Shown: in pieces, positions 39,890 to 41,722 of the stretch | How positions within the stretch are numbered: position 1 is the stretch's first letter | Layout of the letters: every line of letters begins with the position of its first letter | Assembly (NCBI GenBank): GCA_900540945.1 | Contig: UQHQ01000019.1 | Span: 1 to 41,722 of the forward strand | From: an uncultured Collinsella sp. | Lineage (GTDB): Bacteria > Actinomycetota > Coriobacteriia > Coriobacteriales > Coriobacteriaceae | Length of the DNA: 41,722 bases | Reading direction: 5' to 3' | Translations under genes and position numbers: made by a program | The notes under the pieces: generated by a model | Told to the model about the DNA's origin: nothing | What the model saw: the letters and a program-made list of their open reading frames with translations, nothing else | The model's database searches: none

Positions 39890-41722
39890 TATGCATTCAC
39901 GACCTTTCCGGTTTCGCGATCAAGTTTTTGCGAGACGACGCGGCTGACGCCGTCGGCTTGCATCGAGACGCCGTAGAGGACGTCAGCGTCCTCCATAGTA
40001 CGGCGCTGATGCGAGATAACCAAGAGCTGCGTATCGGAACGCAAAACATCGAGCGCGCCGATGAGCTTGGACAGGTTGGCGTCATCGAGCGCCGCCTCGA
40101 CCTCGTCCAGCACATAGAACGGCACCGTACGCGTGCGATACACGGCAAAGAGCAAGGCGAGCGCCGTCAGGCTCTTCTCGCCGCCCGACATGAGCATCAT
40201 CTTGGTGATGCGCTTGCCGCGCGGCTGCGCCACGACCTCGATGCCCGTCTCGGCAGGATGCTCGGGGTCGGTCATCTCCAGATGCGCCTGGCCACCCGGG
40301 AACAGCATGGCGAAGATCTCGCGGAAGTTCGCATCGACCTTCTCAAAGGTCACCAGGAAGGCCTTACGCATCTTACGGTCGATGGCCGCCGTGATCTTGG
40401 TGAGCGCCTTGCGTGCGCTCTCAAGATCGGCCAGCTGCTCCTCGATGTAATCGGCGCGGCGCTTGAGCTGCTCGTACTCCTCCATGGCAACCTGGTTCAC
40501 AGGGCCCAGGTTGTTGATCTGGCGCACGAGCTGGTTGAGCTCGCGCTCGGCGGCATCGCGGTCGGTGGGCGCAGGAAGCATGAGCGCTTCCTCGAGCACC
40601 GTGGTGCCATCGGCGGTAATGGCCTTGATGGCCGCCTCTACCTGCACCTCGAGCTTGCCGCGGGAGACCTTGAACTCATTTTGCGTCGCCGTGGCGGCAT
40701 CGACCCGCTCCTTGGCACGAGCAACCTCGGCCTTGGCGTCTTCGATGGTCTTCTTAAGCGAGGCCGAGTCCGCCTCCTCGAGCGAAGCCTGGTCACGCAG
40801 ACGCGCGGCCCAATCCGACGCGCGCTCCAGCAGGGCCGAATAGCGCTCGTGCATGGGATCGACGCGCAGGCGCAGCAGCTCGAGAGAGCGCGAGGCCTGG
40901 CGTGTTCCGCGGATACGGCGGTCGATGCCCTCCAGACGATGCTCCAGGTCGGGCACGCGGCCCTTCAGCGAACGCAGACGCTCGCTCGTCTGGGCCAGGC
41001 GCACCTTGGCATCGGCGAGCTTGCCGGCGGCCTCGGAATCGTCACGGCGCACGCGATCGAGCTCGTCGTTGGCTTCGGCAATCTGGAGACCCAGGTCGCT
41101 TGCCTGCGCACGGGCCTCGTCGCGCGAACGGGTGAGCTCGTCCACGCGCGGGCGCGCAGCGCGAACGGCCTCGGCGGCCTGCTCGCGGCGCTTGGAGATG
41201 CGCACGCGCTCGACCTCGGCGTTGTTGGCGCTTTGCTCCAGGCGGCCGATCTCGGAGAGCAGCGAGCGGCGCTCGCCCTCAAGACGGGCGATCTCGCCGG
41301 CGGCATCGCCCTCGGCGGCACGTGCCTCCTCGACGGCCGCATTGGCCTCGACGACCTGATCCGACACATGCTCAAACACGGCAGCCAAATCGGGCTCCAA
41401 GCCCTCCAGCTCGCGAATGCGACGCTTGCGCTCCAGGGCACCCGAAGCCTCGCCGGCATCGAGTCCCACGCGCACCAGGCCGCCACAGCTCACGCGGGCG
41501 CCATCGGGCGTCACATAGGTCACACCGTAAACGACTGGTGCCGCCAGCGCGGCAGCCAAGTCATCGACCACGTAATAGCCGCCGAGCAGGGCCTCGACAA
41601 CCGGGCCATAACCGGAGCGCACGGACAGACGATCGACCAGACGCGAACCGGCAGCGCCCTTAGTGGCAGCCCCGCCGCTCACGCCGCGCGCCACCAGCAG
41701 CGCCTCGCCCGAAGCCTTCTTT
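39889..41722 (-). CDS. smc: Chromosome segregation protein SMC (partial, 5' end outside window)
   Basis: C-terminal half of the SMC condensin ATPase, about 610 codons. The fragment begins in the hinge region (YGPVVEALLGGYYVVDDLAA, then VTPDGARVSCGGLVRVG). A long heptad coiled coil rich in Glu, Arg and Ala runs through about residues 80-430 of the fragment. The head's C-lobe has the signature LMSGGEKSLTALALLFAV and Walker B FYVLDEVEAALDDANLSKL. The frame stays open to the window edge, so the N-terminal head lies outside. It overlaps ftsY by one base. Confidence 0.96.
   Translation of the reverse strand, partial: KKASGEALLVARGVSGGAATKGAAGSRLVDRLSVRSGYGPVVEALLGGYYVVDDLAAALAAPVVYGVTYVTPDGARVSCGGLVRVGLDAGEASGALERKRRIRELEGLEPDLAAVFEHVSDQVVEANAAVEEARAAEGDAAGEIARLEGERRSLLSEIGRLEQSANNAEVERVRISKRREQAAEAVRAARPRVDELTRSRDEARAQASDLGLQIAEANDELDRVRRDDSEAAGKLADAKVRLAQTSERLRSLKGRVPDLEHRLEGIDRRIRGTRQASRSLELLRLRVDPMHERYSALLERASDWAARLRDQASLEEADSASLKKTIEDAKAEVARAKERVDAATATQNEFKVSRGKLEVQVEAAIKAITADGTTVLEEALMLPAPTDRDAAERELNQLVRQINNLGPVNQVAMEEYEQLKRRADYIEEQLADLESARKALTKITAAIDRKMRKAFLVTFEKVDANFREIFAMLFPGGQAHLEMTDPEHPAETGIEVVAQPRGKRITKMMLMSGGEKSLTALALLFAVYRTRTVPFYVLDEVEAALDDANLSKLIGALDVLRSDTQLLVISHQRRTMEDADVLYGVSMQADGVSRVVSQKLDRETGKVVNA

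Noticed and set aside
1..41722. CRISPR arrays, tRNA or rRNA genes, transposases, phage genes
   Set aside because: No regularly spaced direct repeats, cloverleaf sequences or transposase/integrase proteins were seen on either strand.

Overview
This window looks like chromosomal backbone from a moderately high-GC actinobacterium of the class Coriobacteriia, most likely Collinsella or a close relative. That placement is an inference from gene content: the actinobacterial alaS-ruvX-mltG-aroK-aroB-pepP-efp-nusB neighbourhood, a SigB/SigF-type sigma operon, a T-box in front of ileS, and protein sequences that read as anaerobic gut Actinobacteria. No phage, insertion sequence, CRISPR array, rRNA or tRNA gene was seen. 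Almost all genes are on the minus strand. Plus-strand genes are an RpiR-type regulator, a small membrane protein, a glycerol-dehydrogenase-like enzyme, a corrinoid adenosyltransferase and a DUF134-NifX fusion.

Layout from left to right: a truncated fructose-PTS IIB gene and a divergent RpiR regulator (1-1506). Next is a long minus-strand run, read from right to left: alaS, ruvX, mltG, a YqeG-type HAD phosphatase, aroK, an AroB-like pseudoenzyme, an aminopeptidase P, efp, an Asp23/Gls24 protein, nusB, xseB, tlyA, nadK and recN (14932 down to 1769). Then comes a small two-helix membrane ORF (15127-15366), and a sigma-factor operon encoding a DUF948 protein, a degenerate RsbW-like anti-sigma factor, the sigma factor and an AI-2E-family permease (18505 down to 15373). 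It is followed by rarA, dgt, a prepilin peptidase and a membrane glycosyltransferase, then rluD and lspA, then ileS behind a transcription-attenuation T-box with an Ile specifier. The right part holds the glycerol-dehydrogenase-like gene, a DUF523 gene, ftsH, cobO, a MATE exporter, a SpoU methyltransferase, folA and thyA, the DUF134-NifX gene, and finally ffh, ftsY and the 3' half of smc (chromosome and SRP functions).

The most interesting non-routine signals are these. (1) A family of intergenic palindromes carries a GGGGAC core. Two copies, at 21745 and 29431, are identical over 41 bp and lie in opposite orientation. Others are at 1516-1691 and 32481-32564. (2) The AroB-like protein sits at the conserved aro position but has lost its metal ligands, and aroE and aroC are absent from the cluster. 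(3) The DUF134-NifX fusion has a His/Cys-rich tail, two operator-like palindromes about five helical turns apart upstream, and a perfect internal Shine-Dalgarno plus ATG at the domain junction that could yield a free NifX-like protein. (4) The anti-sigma factor lacks the usual ATP-binding motifs. (5) A small membrane ORF lies antisense to the tail of the sigma operon, whose only visible terminator is beyond the ORF.
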